Part shown: positions 17,286 to 25,918 of the stretch, one piece after another
How positions within the stretch are numbered: the stretch's first letter is position 1
Layout of the letters: the number at the start of each line of letters is the position of its first letter
Assembly (NCBI GenBank): GCA_016874005.1
Contig: VGVQ01000008.1
Coordinates: forward strand, 97,463 to 161,462
Direction of reading: 5' to 3'
Length of the DNA stretch: 64,000 bases
From: Gemmatimonadota bacterium
GTDB taxonomy: Bacteria > Gemmatimonadota > Gemmatimonadetes > Gemmatimonadales > GWC2-71-9
Notes under the pieces: generated by a model
What the model was told of the DNA's origin: nothing
The model's input: only the letters and a program-made list of their open reading frames with translations
Database searches by the model: none
Made by a program: the position numbers and the translations under genes

Positions 17286-17936
17286 TTAGGTCTCGGCAGC
17301 GAGCGCCCGAGTGGCGCGCTGCAGCACCGCGGCCTTCTTTCGCAGATTGATCGCGATCTGATTGTTGAGATACCGGTTGGCCGAATCTCGTTGGATCGCG
17401 ACTCGCGCCTCCGCGACCGCCCGGTCGATGGTCGCGAGACTTTCCTCGAGAACGCGGACCGTGGCGGTGTCGAGCTTGTGACGATTCGCCGCCAAGGCCG
17501 CTTCGAGCTCGGCGATCGCGGCATCCACCTTGGGCGAGGTGCCAGTCAGCCCGACCAAGGCGGCGTCGACCGGCGGGGTGTCGATCGCCACGACCGGGGC
17601 CTCGCGGGTCGTCCACCAGACCAGTCCACCGCCAGCCGCCCCGGCGAGAAGGACCCCGGCAGCCACCAATCCGATCGGCCAGCGGCGCGCGGGCCGGGCC
17701 ACCGGGAAGGTCACCACTTTGTCGGCGTCGATCGTCGCGGCAATCGCCCGCCACACGCCCTCTCCGGGGGGATCGCCGAGGTAGCGGGGAGCCGCGGCCA
17801 CAATCGCCGCAAGATCGTCCCGGACCTCCCGACACGAGGCGCACTCGTCGAGGTGGCGCTCCAGCCGGCGAGCAGTGACCGGATCCAGTTCACCATCGAG
17901 GTAGCTCGAAAGAAGATCGGTCCATTCGGGGTGCAT
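17286..17936 (-). CDS. Zinc-finger (zf-HC2) anti-sigma factor
   Basis: A 216-residue single-pass membrane protein. The anti-sigma zinc motif is His28-x3-Cys32-x2-Cys35. A transmembrane helix lies around WPIGLVAAGVLLAGAAGGGLVWW (about residues 88-110), leaving a roughly 100-residue periplasmic part that looks helical and rich in Ala and Glu. The ATG at 17936 is chosen over a GTG six bases upstream because AAGGAGG lies eight bases before the ATG. The gene starts 13 bp after the ECF sigma stop, so the pair is co-transcribed and the product should sequester that sigma. The stop TAA lies inside the recurrent word CGTTAGG (read on the plus strand). Confidence 0.88.
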   Translation of the reverse strand: MHPEWTDLLSSYLDGELDPVTARRLERHLDECASCREVRDDLAAIVAAAPRYLGDPPGEGVWRAIAATIDADKVVTFPVARPARRWPIGLVAAGVLLAGAAGGGLVWWTTREAPVVAIDTPPVDAALVGLTGTSPKVDAAIAELEAALAANRHKLDTATVRVLEESLATIDRAVAEARVAIQRDSANRYLNNQIAINLRKKAAVLQRATRALAAET

Positions 17937-17949
17937 CGTCACAGCCTCC

Positions 17950-18513
17950 TTACGCCAACGACTTCCGCAACATCATCCGGGCCCGGTGGAGCTGCGACCG
18001 CGAGGTGCCCGGGTCGACGCCGAGCAGCTCGGCGATCTCGTCGTGCTTGTAGCCTTCCATATCGTGAAGGACGAAGACCTCGCGGGCGCCGGCCGGGAGC
18101 AGCCCGACCGCCCGCTCGAGCGCAACCCGAAGCTCCGGTCGCTCCGCCCGCGCGGGCACCGCCGAGGCGAGGTCGTCCGCCCCACCAAATCGGCTGGCAT
18201 CCCGCCCCCGTTCCTGCCGGCGCCGGAGATACAAATTCACCGCGACCCGATGGAGCCAGGTCGAGAAGGCGCTTTGGCCGTTGAAAGTCGACAACTTCTG
18301 CCAGACCCGAACGAACAGGTCCTGCACCGCGTCGTCGCAGTCGTCGGTGCCAAGGAGCCAACGCGCCAGGCCATGAACCCGGGCGACGTGCCGTCGATAG
18401 AGACGCTCGAAGGCCGCGGGGTCTCCCGCCACCGCCAGCCGAACATCCGCGTAGTCGCTATCCCGCGGCTCGATGGGGTGCGTCGTCTCTATCGGCACCG
18501 GCAAAGCGGCCAA
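17950..18513 (-). CDS. ECF RNA polymerase sigma factor
   Basis: A 187-residue sigma-70 family member of ECF type. Region 2 spans about residues 25-95 (AFERLYRRHVARVHGLARWLLG, then DDAVQDLFVRVWQKL and FSTWLHRVAVNLYLRRRQ); region 4 covers residues 130-185 (LERAVGLLPAGAREVFVLHDMEGYKHDEIAELLGVDPGTSRSQLHRARMMLRKSL). It is followed by its anti-sigma, two DUF4097 genes and a serine hydrolase. The start is uncertain: a TTG at 18513 or an internal GTG a few codons on. It is divergent from the plug-like gene, and the region between them carries an AT-rich perfect palindrome. Confidence 0.9.
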   Translation of the reverse strand: MAALPVPIETTHPIEPRDSDYADVRLAVAGDPAAFERLYRRHVARVHGLARWLLGTDDCDDAVQDLFVRVWQKLSTFNGQSAFSTWLHRVAVNLYLRRRQERGRDASRFGGADDLASAVPARAERPELRVALERAVGLLPAGAREVFVLHDMEGYKHDEIAELLGVDPGTSRSQLHRARMMLRKSLA

Positions 18514-18597
18514 ACCTCTTGAACTCGGGTTGCGATCGGCAGATTGGATACGGGACGAGCCGCGCGCGTTGCAGCCGACTGGCGGGCCCCTTTGATA

Positions 18598-18614
18598 GAT
18601 ATCATAATGATATC
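18598..18614. promoter_or_regulatory. AT-rich perfect inverted repeat between divergent genes
   Basis: GATATCATAATGATATC is a perfect palindrome with 8-bp arms around a single A, in the 162-bp space between the ECF sigma gene (minus) and the secreted plug-like gene (plus). It is strikingly AT-rich for this genome and contains -10-like hexamers on both strands. It is a good candidate operator or promoter core for the divergent pair; the binding protein is unknown. Confidence 0.55.
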
Positions 18615-18675
18615 AGCCCTCACCGCCCCGGACTTCACTAAGATTCCTCTGTTCCCTCGTGGCTGGAGGTCTCCA

Positions 18676-19080
18676 ATGCGGTGGTTCCTGTCGTTGGTGT
18701 TGTTGGTCGGGTTTGCCGTTCCAGTGGTGGGCCAGGACAGCGTCAAGACCAAGAAGAGAAAGCGCGATCCCAACGTCATCACGCTGGAAGAGATTGACGC
18801 CATCCGGTCCGAGCTTTCGAACGCGTACGAAATCGTGAGCCGGCTCCGCCCCCAATATCTCCGGGGTCGGGGGTCGAACTCGTTCGGCAATGCCCGGGGT
18901 GGCAAGGCGGTTCCCCTGGCCAAGATCGTGGTGGACGGGAGCCCGTACGGGGAGGTGACCTCCCTCAACCAGATCTCGGCCATGATGGTCCGAGAGATCC
19001 GGTATCTGGGCTCCGGCGACGCCAGCATCAAATACGGAACCGGGTACGACGGCGGCGCGATTCTGGTTTCGACGCGCTAG
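18676..19080 (+). CDS. Small secreted TonB-plug-like protein
   Basis: A 134-residue exported protein. The ATG has GGAGGT six bases upstream, and the signal peptide is MRWFLSLVLLVGFAVPVVGQ. The C-terminal 60 residues, VDGSPYGEVTSLNQISAMMVREIRYLGSGDASIKYGTGYDGGAILVSTR, match the pattern of the plug domain of SusC/TonB-dependent receptors (a VDG-x-P start, an I-x-x-I-x-V-L strand, a YG-x-x-G-x-x-G-x-I end) but no beta-barrel follows. It may therefore be a stand-alone plug-like signalling domain. It is divergent from an ECF sigma gene, which recalls receptor-sigma signalling, although here the receptor has no barrel. Confidence 0.7.
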   Translation: MRWFLSLVLLVGFAVPVVGQDSVKTKKRKRDPNVITLEEIDAIRSELSNAYEIVSRLRPQYLRGRGSNSFGNARGGKAVPLAKIVVDGSPYGEVTSLNQISAMMVREIRYLGSGDASIKYGTGYDGGAILVSTR

Positions 19081-19177
19081 CGGTCACCGCCGCCGGGTCA
19101 GGCTCTGGTAGACCGCCGTCACGAAGTCATCGGGGCGGTACCGGCCCCGACCAGCGGCGCCAGACAGTTGAGGTACC

Positions 19178-19531
19178 TCATTTTGCTGCCGCGCCGTCCC
19201 GCGGGCGACCGCGGCCGGCGTCGGCCACCAAGGCTCCGCCGGCGGCGAGCACCAGCGCGACGACGACGGTGAGCGCCGCGAGCGCCGCCGGGGGAACCGG
19301 GACGAGGCTTGCGAGCAACCCGAGCAACCGTTCGAACCCCTCCGCCCGCGCCGCCCGTCCGAGCAGCACGCTCCACCCGAGAGCGGCCCCAATCGGGACC
19401 GTCAGGAGCGGCCGCGCCGCGCGGGGCATGAGCCACGCGGCCACGGCGGCCACGAGCGGGAGGGTCCACCAGGCCACCAGCCAGGTCGATAGCGCGACGC
19501 CGAGCGCGGTCGCGAGGAGCGCCACCACCAT
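19178..19531 (-). CDS. Small hydrophobic membrane protein
   Basis: A 117-residue very hydrophobic protein with three to four predicted transmembrane segments (about residues 2-20, 22-36, 41-55 and 78-103) and a short Arg-rich tail. The ATG at 19531 lies two bases after the acylase stop, with AGGTG just upstream, so it is co-transcribed with the acylase. I recognise no family. It could be an accessory or a small transporter-like protein. It ends 97 bp from the convergent plug-like gene; that gap shows no clear terminator. Confidence 0.6.
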   Translation of the reverse strand: MVVALLATALGVALSTWLVAWWTLPLVAAVAAWLMPRAARPLLTVPIGAALGWSVLLGRAARAEGFERLLGLLASLVPVPPAALAALTVVVALVLAAGGALVADAGRGRPRDGAAAK

Positions 19532-19533
19532 GA

Positions 19534-21999
19534 TCACCTGGCCCTCCCGGGACGGAACACCCACCGGTGGTCCGGGCTCGCCACCTCGGTGGCCTCGGCC
19601 GGAAAGGCAAGGGTATCGAGTGCCCCCCGCTGCCAGGCGGGCAGCAGGTCCCGGTAGTGCTTACTGACGGGATTGCCTGACTGTCCGCCAGGATAGACCC
19701 CCCAGGCCCGAACCATGGGCCCGAGTTCGACGACCATTCGCCAGCTCGCCCCGTGGGTCCCGGAGCCGCTCGATGGGCTGAGCGTCGAGGGACCGCCGTC
19801 GACCTCCAGGCCGGTCGCCGACAGTGCCGGCAGCCGGAGCAGGTGATTGATGTTTGCCTGGTGCGTCGCGCCCCAGCGCCAACCGTCGCCGGACGGGGGC
19901 CCGTGGCGCCTGGTCACGGAGTCGAGCGCGGCGGCCAGCGACGCCTCGATGATGTCGTCGCGCCGTTCCACCTGCGTGGTGGCGACTTGGTCCCACCACT
20001 GGCTCGCTGCATCCGCGGTCAAGGCGTAGAGCACGGCTTCGCTGGGTCGCGCTGGCGGATCGGCGTCCTCGCTCGCGCTATCTCTGGGGGCGAGTTCGTC
20101 CCAGGTTCGGCGGTTCAGTTCCGCCATGATCGCCTCGAATAGCACCGCGCGCCGATCATCGCGGGCATAGCTGCCGCCCCATTCCGCGAGGAGGGCCCGG
20201 GCGGCCTTCACCTCCGGGCCGGCCCCGGCGAGTCGCGCCGAGTCGCTGCCGCGACCGAGCAACACCTCACGGAACGCCAGACCCCGCTCGCTGATCGGAT
20301 CGGTCTGGAACCGCCCCATGGACTCCGGGGTCACCTGCGAGTCGGCTGCCAGGAGCCGATTGATACGGATGGCCCTCCACGGGCTCGGCCAGTCGGCACC
20401 GAGGTACCGGCCGTTGACCCCGGGATGAACCGGCTGCTGGTTCGCCGAGGTCAGGTACCCCCGTTCGGGGTTGAGCGAAAAAGGGTAGTACTCGGCCGCG
20501 ACCATCCCCTGCCAGTCGTTGGCGCTCAGACTCCCATCTCGGACCACGTCACCCCGGCCGTCGGCGGGCCGAATCGGATAATGCCCCGTCGACCGAATGG
20601 CGATGGTACCCCGCCGGTCGGCAACGAGCATGTTTTGCGCTGGGGCGACGTAGCCGCGGGTAGCCTCGAGGAATTCCGCGGCGGTCTTCGCCCTCGCCAC
20701 GGCCAGGAACTCGGCGGCGACCACTCGGTCACCATAGATGACCCAGGCCATCGAAACCCACTCCCCGCCGACTTGCCTCATCGGACCGCGGTGGGTGAAT
20801 CGGACGGTATCGACGGCGAGCGTTTCGCCCCGGGGACCGCGGATAGTCTCGGATCGGAGCTCGATCGGCCGCCACTCCCCGTCGACTCGGTAGCGCGTCG
20901 GCCGGTCGCGGTCGTCGACCGTTTCGCGATAGAAGTCGTTGACGTCGGCGCCGGTGTTGGTCATCGACCAGGCGATGTGGCGATTGAATCCGATCACCAC
21001 CCACGGTGCCCCGGGAAGGGTCACCCCCTGCACGTCGAACTGCCCCGGGACGACCAAATGGGCCTGATACCAGATCGACGGCAGGGTCAGCTGCAGGTGC
21101 GGATCGCCGGCGAGCAAGGTGCGGTTGGCGGCGGTCCGCCGGGGCATCACCGCCCAGTTGTTGCTCCCCGACCGATCATCGTCGCGCGGTCCGGCTCGGG
21201 AGCCGATCGCAAGCGCGGTGGTGTCGGGCGGACCGGGCGGCGCGATCGGCGCCGCGACCATTCGACGAAGCGAATCCCCGACCGGCTGGATCGGCTCCTG
21301 GATTGGGCTGTTGACCGGAAACAGCGCGTCGGCGGCGGCCCACCCGACTCGGCGGGCCACTCTGACCTTGTCCAAGGAGACGTCGTTGGATGCGAGCGTC
21401 AGCGCCATCTGAGCGAACAACAGGACACTCCGAGCGTCCGACCACCGGGTCGGACGTTTACCGAGCAGCCGGAACTCGAGGGGCAGGTCGGCGGGCCGAA
21501 GCCCGTCGATCCAGGCGTTGACCCCCTCGCCGTAGGCGCGAATCGACCGGACCAGCAGGTCCGCCGAATCGAGGCCGGCGAGTCCTCGTTCCGCCATCCG
21601 ACCGAAACCCAGCGCGCGGGCGTTGCGATCGAGCGGCAACGCCGCCGCCCCGATTAGTTCCCCAAGCGTCCCGGCCGCCGCCCTGGTCTGAAGTTCCAGC
21701 TGAAACAGCCGGTCCCGCGCAACCAGATAGCCGAGCGCGCGATAGGCATCGAGCTCGGTTTCGGCGAAGATGTGGGGGACCCCGCGCCGGTCGACGACCG
21801 CCTCGACCGGCGCCTCCAGACCGCGAAAGGCGATGGTCCGGTCGCGAAACTCGGCCGCGCCAGCCGTGGCCCAGACCCCTCCGGCGGGATCGAGCAGCGG
21901 CCCCAAGGGGGGGAGCCTTCCGATCGGGAGGAGCAGGCCTGCCATCCCGCCCGCCACCAGCGTAACGCCGGTAATCGCTTTGAGTAATCGGGGTGCCAT
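19534..21999 (-). CDS. Penicillin acylase family protein (Ntn hydrolase)
   Basis: An 821-residue precursor of an N-terminal-nucleophile amidase. The alpha chain begins with the signal or anchor segment MAPRLLKAITGVTLVAGGMAGLLL and has the family blocks DRRGVPHIFAETELDAYRALGYLVARDRLFQLEL and FRLLGKRPTRWS. The predicted self-cleavage point is G278/S279 in SGSNNWAV, making Ser279 the nucleophile, followed by LLAGDPHL and the FNRHIAWSMTNTGADVNDFY region. Relatives hydrolyse penicillins, acyl-homoserine lactones and other amides, so the substrate is open. It is divergent from the amidohydrolase gene, which points to amide or N-acyl amino acid use. The ATG at 21999 is chosen because upstream in-frame sequence shows no family match. 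Confidence 0.88.
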   Translation of the reverse strand: MAPRLLKAITGVTLVAGGMAGLLLPIGRLPPLGPLLDPAGGVWATAGAAEFRDRTIAFRGLEAPVEAVVDRRGVPHIFAETELDAYRALGYLVARDRLFQLELQTRAAAGTLGELIGAAALPLDRNARALGFGRMAERGLAGLDSADLLVRSIRAYGEGVNAWIDGLRPADLPLEFRLLGKRPTRWSDARSVLLFAQMALTLASNDVSLDKVRVARRVGWAAADALFPVNSPIQEPIQPVGDSLRRMVAAPIAPPGPPDTTALAIGSRAGPRDDDRSGSNNWAVMPRRTAANRTLLAGDPHLQLTLPSIWYQAHLVVPGQFDVQGVTLPGAPWVVIGFNRHIAWSMTNTGADVNDFYRETVDDRDRPTRYRVDGEWRPIELRSETIRGPRGETLAVDTVRFTHRGPMRQVGGEWVSMAWVIYGDRVVAAEFLAVARAKTAAEFLEATRGYVAPAQNMLVADRRGTIAIRSTGHYPIRPADGRGDVVRDGSLSANDWQGMVAAEYYPFSLNPERGYLTSANQQPVHPGVNGRYLGADWPSPWRAIRINRLLAADSQVTPESMGRFQTDPISERGLAFREVLLGRGSDSARLAGAGPEVKAARALLAEWGGSYARDDRRAVLFEAIMAELNRRTWDELAPRDSASEDADPPARPSEAVLYALTADAASQWWDQVATTQVERRDDIIEASLAAALDSVTRRHGPPSGDGWRWGATHQANINHLLRLPALSATGLEVDGGPSTLSPSSGSGTHGASWRMVVELGPMVRAWGVYPGGQSGNPVSKHYRDLLPAWQRGALDTLAFPAEATEVASPDHRWVFRPGRAR

Positions 22000-22103
22000 G
22001 AGCCGGAGAAGGTTTCGGGAGATCGAAGAGAAGTCAACTGCCGCCGGCCGGACGGCTTGCGGTCGACCGGGTTTTGGGGTAACTGTATACAAATCCACGA
22101 CCT

Positions 22104-22128
22104 GGCCCACCCCTCCTTCCGGTGGGCC
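22104..22128 (+). promoter_or_regulatory. Stem-loop in the leader of the amidohydrolase gene
   Basis: GGCCCACC at 22104-22111 pairs perfectly with GGTGGGCC at 22121-22128 around a nine-base pyrimidine-rich loop. It ends 33 bases before the start codon. A -10-like TATACA lies just upstream at 22086-22091, so the stem would be in the 5' leader. There is no T-tract, so it is unlikely to be a terminator and may be a regulatory hairpin or operator. Confidence 0.4.
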
Positions 22129-22161
22129 GACAGCAGCATCCTTTCGAAAGAGGAGCCTCGT

Positions 22162-23907
22162 ATGGCGCAGCGCCGAGTTGCCCCGTTCGCCGCGTTGCTG
22201 GGCACGGTACTCGGAAGCGGATGTCAGCCCTCGCCGCCGGCCCCCGGAAGCGCCCCCTCGGGCGATCAGGCCCGCTACGACGTCATCATCTCGGGCGGCC
22301 GACTCGTCGACGGCGCCGGCAATCCCTGGTTCTACGGCGACCTCGCCATCACGGGCGACCGGATCGCCAGGATCACGCCGCCGGGGGTCCTGGCGAACGC
22401 CCAGGCTGCCAGTCGAATCGATGCGCGCGGCAAGGTCGTCGCGCCCGGGTTCATCGATCTGCAGGCCCAGTCGTACTACGCCTTCACCGTCGGCGACGGG
22501 CGGGTCATCTCGAGCACCACCCAAGGCATCACCACGGCCATCCTCGGTGAAGGCGGCACTCCGGCCCCTGCCAACGACGCCACCATCGCCGGCTACGGCC
22601 CCATCGACACCGCCTCCCGTCGCCTGATGGAGAGCTTTCGGGGGCCCCGGGGCTTCAGCGCCTGGCTCGAGGCGATGGAAAAGCACGGGATCGCCCAGAA
22701 CGTCGCCAGTTTCCTCGGTGCCGCCACGCCGCGAGTCTACGCCAAAGGCGAGGCCCAGGGCGCACCGACCCCGGCCGAGCTCGACACGATGCGGGCCGTC
22801 GTCAGGAACGCGATGGAGGACGGCGCCCTCGGCATCGGGAGCGCATTGATCTACCCGCCGGCGAGCTACATGGCGACGGAGGAGCTGGTCGAGATGGCCC
22901 GGGTGATGGCCCCGTATGGCGGCCTCTACATCACCCACATGCGGTCGGAAGCCGACCGGCTGCTCGAGGGGATCGACGAAGCCCTTCGGGTCGGCAAGGA
23001 AGGCGGGGTCGCGGTCGAGATCTACCATCTCAAGGCGAGCGGGACCAAGAACTGGCCCAAGATGGCCCGGGCGATCGCCAAGATCGACTCGGCTCGGGCC
23101 GCGGGGCAGGACGTCACGGCCGACATGTACCTCTACACCGCCGGCGGAACGTCGTTAGGCGCGTGCGCGCCGCCCTGGGCCGCCGAAGGTGGCAAGTTGA
23201 TCGCCAACCTCCAGGATCCCGAAACCCGGGCGCGGATCAAGGCGGCGATGCTCCGGCCCGACGCCGCCGACTCCGAGGGGCTCTGCCTGTTGAGCGGGCC
23301 CGGCGCGGTCCAGGTGGTCGGATTCCGAAGGCCGGAGTTGGCTCAGTATCAGGGCCAGCGGCTCGACGCGATCGCCCGGTCGATGGGCAAGGACTGGGTC
23401 GAGGCCTGGGCGGACCTTGTCGTGGCGGAAAACGGCCTGGTCGGCGCGATCTTCCACATGATGACCGAGGACAACCTGCCACAGCAGATGCGACAGGGCT
23501 GGATCAAGTGGGCGACCGATGCGGATGGTCTCAACCCGGACAGCCTCCAGGGCCAGCTGACCCATCCCCGGGCCTTCGGGAACTACCCCCGGCTGCTTGG
23601 GCGGTACGTACGCGAGCAGCGGGTCGTCTCGCTCGAAGAGGCCATTCGCAAGGGGACCTCCGCGGTCGCCCAGCGGATCGGCTTGGCGGACCGCGGCCTT
23701 CTGGTCCAGGGACACATCGCTGACCTGATCGTGTTCGACCCCAACACGGTGATCGACAACGCGACCTTCGAAAACCCCGGCCTGCTGTCGACCGGAATCG
23801 AGCAGGTATTCGTCAACGGCAGAGCCGTCGTATCGGCCGGCAAGCCCACCGACGCCAAACCGGGGCGTGCCCTCCGAGGGGCCGGTTGGACCGGGTGGTC
23901 GCGATGA
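22162..23907 (+). CDS. N-acyl-D-amino-acid deacylase-like amidohydrolase (altered HxH), lipoprotein
   Basis: A 581-residue amidohydrolase-superfamily protein closest to D-aminoacylases and dihydroorotase-like enzymes. The ATG follows AGGAG. The signal ends GTVLGSGC, so Cys21 is probably lipidated and the enzyme is periplasmic. The fold is clear (SGGRLVDGAGNPWFYGDLAITGDRIARI, KVVAPGFIDLQAQS, TTQGITTAILGEGG, HMRSEADRLLEGIDEAL, VEIYHLKASGTKNW, GLLVQGHIADLIVFDP). However, the usual metal-binding H-x-H after GFID is replaced by Q101-A-Q103. Later histidines in HMRSE and YHLKAS remain. It may use a single metal, as several D-aminoacylases do, or be repurposed. It heads an operon with a GntR regulator and two permeases. 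Confidence 0.82.
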   Translation: MAQRRVAPFAALLGTVLGSGCQPSPPAPGSAPSGDQARYDVIISGGRLVDGAGNPWFYGDLAITGDRIARITPPGVLANAQAASRIDARGKVVAPGFIDLQAQSYYAFTVGDGRVISSTTQGITTAILGEGGTPAPANDATIAGYGPIDTASRRLMESFRGPRGFSAWLEAMEKHGIAQNVASFLGAATPRVYAKGEAQGAPTPAELDTMRAVVRNAMEDGALGIGSALIYPPASYMATEELVEMARVMAPYGGLYITHMRSEADRLLEGIDEALRVGKEGGVAVEIYHLKASGTKNWPKMARAIAKIDSARAAGQDVTADMYLYTAGGTSLGACAPPWAAEGGKLIANLQDPETRARIKAAMLRPDAADSEGLCLLSGPGAVQVVGFRRPELAQYQGQRLDAIARSMGKDWVEAWADLVVAENGLVGAIFHMMTEDNLPQQMRQGWIKWATDADGLNPDSLQGQLTHPRAFGNYPRLLGRYVREQRVVSLEEAIRKGTSAVAQRIGLADRGLLVQGHIADLIVFDPNTVIDNATFENPGLLSTGIEQVFVNGRAVVSAGKPTDAKPGRALRGAGWTGWSR

Positions 23908-24620
23908 CGCCGCGTCGATTGGCCCGAGCAGCGACCCGCTCCGACCGCCCCAAAGTCGTTTACGAGCAGCTCCGGGAGTTGATCGTCCACGGCCGGCTGG
24001 CTCCCGGCAGCCGCCTGGTCGAAACGGACATCGCCGAGCGGTTCGCGGTGAGCCGCACACCGGTGCGAGGCGCGCTCCAACGACTGCGGCAGGAAGGTTA
24101 CATCGTCGATTCGCCTTCGATGCGGCAGTCCCGCCCGACCGTGGCCCCGTTGACGGGAGACGACGCCCGCGAGTTGTTCGACATCGTCGGCCAACTGGAG
24201 GCGCTCTCGGCCTACAACGCCGCGGAGCTGCCGGAACCGGCCCGGACCGCGCTGGTCGCCGAACTCGCGACGATCAACGCCGATCTCGGAAAAGCGGCCG
24301 GAACGCCCCGCCCCGACCACAACCGGCTCTGGAATCTGGACGAGCGATTCCACGAGCGATGCGTCGAGGTCGCGGCGGGCCCGCGACTGAAGCTGTTGCA
24401 TTCCTCGATCAAACCCCAAGCCGAGCGATACGAACGGCTCTACGTCAGCTACCTCGCCGGCTACATGAGTCCCTCGTTGGCGGAGCACGATGACATCATC
24501 GCCGCGATTCGGCGGGGCGACGCCGCGGCGGCGAAGGCGGCGGTCGAGCGCAATTGGCACAACGCGGCCGAGCGGCTCGGCCAGGTGATCGAACGGGTCG
24601 GCGATTGGGGGCGCTGGTGA
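23904..24620 (+). CDS. GntR-family transcriptional regulator (FadR/FCD subfamily)
   Basis: A 238-residue regulator. The winged helix at about residues 15-80 has VYEQLRELIVHGRLAPGSRLVETDIAERFAVSRTPVRGALQRLRQEGYI. The FCD effector domain follows, with the metal-ligand pattern D-x-x-x-H in NLDERFHERCVEVA and later histidines in EHDDIIAAI and RNWHNAAE. FCD regulators usually sense small carboxylic acids. The ATG overlaps the amidohydrolase stop as ATGA and its own stop overlaps the next permease start as GTGA, so it is translated within the catabolic operon and probably controls it. Confidence 0.9.
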   Translation: MTPRRLARAATRSDRPKVVYEQLRELIVHGRLAPGSRLVETDIAERFAVSRTPVRGALQRLRQEGYIVDSPSMRQSRPTVAPLTGDDARELFDIVGQLEALSAYNAAELPEPARTALVAELATINADLGKAAGTPRPDHNRLWNLDERFHERCVEVAAGPRLKLLHSSIKPQAERYERLYVSYLAGYMSPSLAEHDDIIAAIRRGDAAAAKAAVERNWHNAAERLGQVIERVGDWGRW

Positions 24621-25918
24621 GCGAGCTCAAACGAGTCCTGACGGCCCGCTCGCTCGGGATCCTCACGATCGGCACGGTCATCGGGTCGGGAATCTTCTTG
24701 GTCCCGAGCGGGGTATTGCGGAACAGCGGTGGGTCGTTAGGCATCGCCACCGCCGTTTGGGTCGTTGGAGGACTGCTGTCGTTCCTGGGGGCGCTGACCT
24801 ACGCCGAGCTGGGTGCGATGAACCCGGGAACCGGCGGACTCTACCTCTACATCCGCGACGCATTCGGGCGGGCACCGGCCTTCGCCTACGGGTGGACGCT
24901 CTTTCTGGTGATCGGATCCGGCACCGTCGCCACTTTGGCGGTGGCATCGACCACCTACCTGGCCGGGTGGATCCCGATGAGCCCCCTCACCCAGAAGCTG
25001 ACGGCGGTCGCCATTGCCTTCGGGGTGAGCCTGATCAACGTGTTCGGCACCGACCGGAGCACGACCATCCTCAAGGCCGGAACCTGGCTCAAGGTCGGGG
25101 CAATCGTGTTTCTCGTCTTGGCGCTGCCGGCGCTGGGTGGCGGGGCGACCAGCGCCCCGGCCCCGACCCCGGTCACGATCGGCTCGGCGGGTTTGGCCCT
25201 GGTCTCGGTGCTGTGGGCCTATGAGGGATGGCAATATCTGACCTTCATGGCCGGTGAGACGGTCGACCCGCAACGCAACTTTCCGAAAGGCCTCGCGATC
25301 GGCGTGTTCGGGTTGATCGCGATCTACGTTGCAGCCGCCACCGCCTATGTCGTCGGGATCGGGGCGGAGGCCGTAATGGGCTCGAGTCGCGTCGCGGCCG
25401 ATGCCGCCGGGACGGTGCTCGGCCCGAACTGGGGCCGGCTCATCACCATCCCGATCATCGTCTCCATGGTCACCGCCGTCCAGGCCAACGCGATGATGTC
25501 GGCGCGGGTCTACTTCGCCATGGCCCGCGATGGAGTGTTCTTCGCGCCGATGGGCCGCTTGCACCAACGGTACCAGACACCCGCGGTGGCGATCGCCTCC
25601 GCGGCCGTCGTCTCCGCCGCCCTTGCCGCGAGCGGGACCTTCGAGGTGCTGCTCAGCTATGTGGTGTTCGTCGGCTGGCTGTTCTACGCCTTGGGCGGGC
25701 TCGCGGTGATTGCCCTCCGGCGGGTCCGGCCCGACGCCCCGCGGCCGTTCAAGGTCCCCGGGTATCCCTGGACCCCCGCGCTGTTCGTCCTCTCGGGGCT
25801 CGCCATCGTGGTCAACACCGTGGTGCAGGACCCTCGGCGCGGGATCATCGGCCTCGGGGCGAGCGCTCTGGCCATTCCGGCCTACTACCTCTGGCAGCGA
25901 TTGGCGGCCTCCCGATGA
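24617..25918 (+). CDS. APC-family amino acid permease (first of two)
   Basis: A 433-residue amino acid-polyamine-organocation transporter with about twelve hydrophobic segments. The first helix carries the unwound substrate motif TIGTVIGSGIFLVPSG, and TM6 carries VLWAYEGWQYLTFMAGE. The GTG start overlaps the GntR stop (GTGA). It is followed by a paralogue with a 4-bp overlap. Given the upstream amidohydrolase, the likely cargo is an amino acid or a product of amide hydrolysis. It belongs broadly to the LAT/YfnA-like branch; the exact substrate cannot be deduced. Confidence 0.88.
   Translation: MSELKRVLTARSLGILTIGTVIGSGIFLVPSGVLRNSGGSLGIATAVWVVGGLLSFLGALTYAELGAMNPGTGGLYLYIRDAFGRAPAFAYGWTLFLVIGSGTVATLAVASTTYLAGWIPMSPLTQKLTAVAIAFGVSLINVFGTDRSTTILKAGTWLKVGAIVFLVLALPALGGGATSAPAPTPVTIGSAGLALVSVLWAYEGWQYLTFMAGETVDPQRNFPKGLAIGVFGLIAIYVAAATAYVVGIGAEAVMGSSRVAADAAGTVLGPNWGRLITIPIIVSMVTAVQANAMMSARVYFAMARDGVFFAPMGRLHQRYQTPAVAIASAAVVSAALAASGTFEVLLSYVVFVGWLFYALGGLAVIALRRVRPDAPRPFKVPGYPWTPALFVLSGLAIVVNTVVQDPRRGIIGLGASALAIPAYYLWQRLAASR

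Noticed and set aside
22000..23028. N-terminal extension of the penicillin acylase frame
   Set aside because: It lies antisense to the amidohydrolase gene; the signal-anchor MAPRLLKAITG at 21999 is the natural start.
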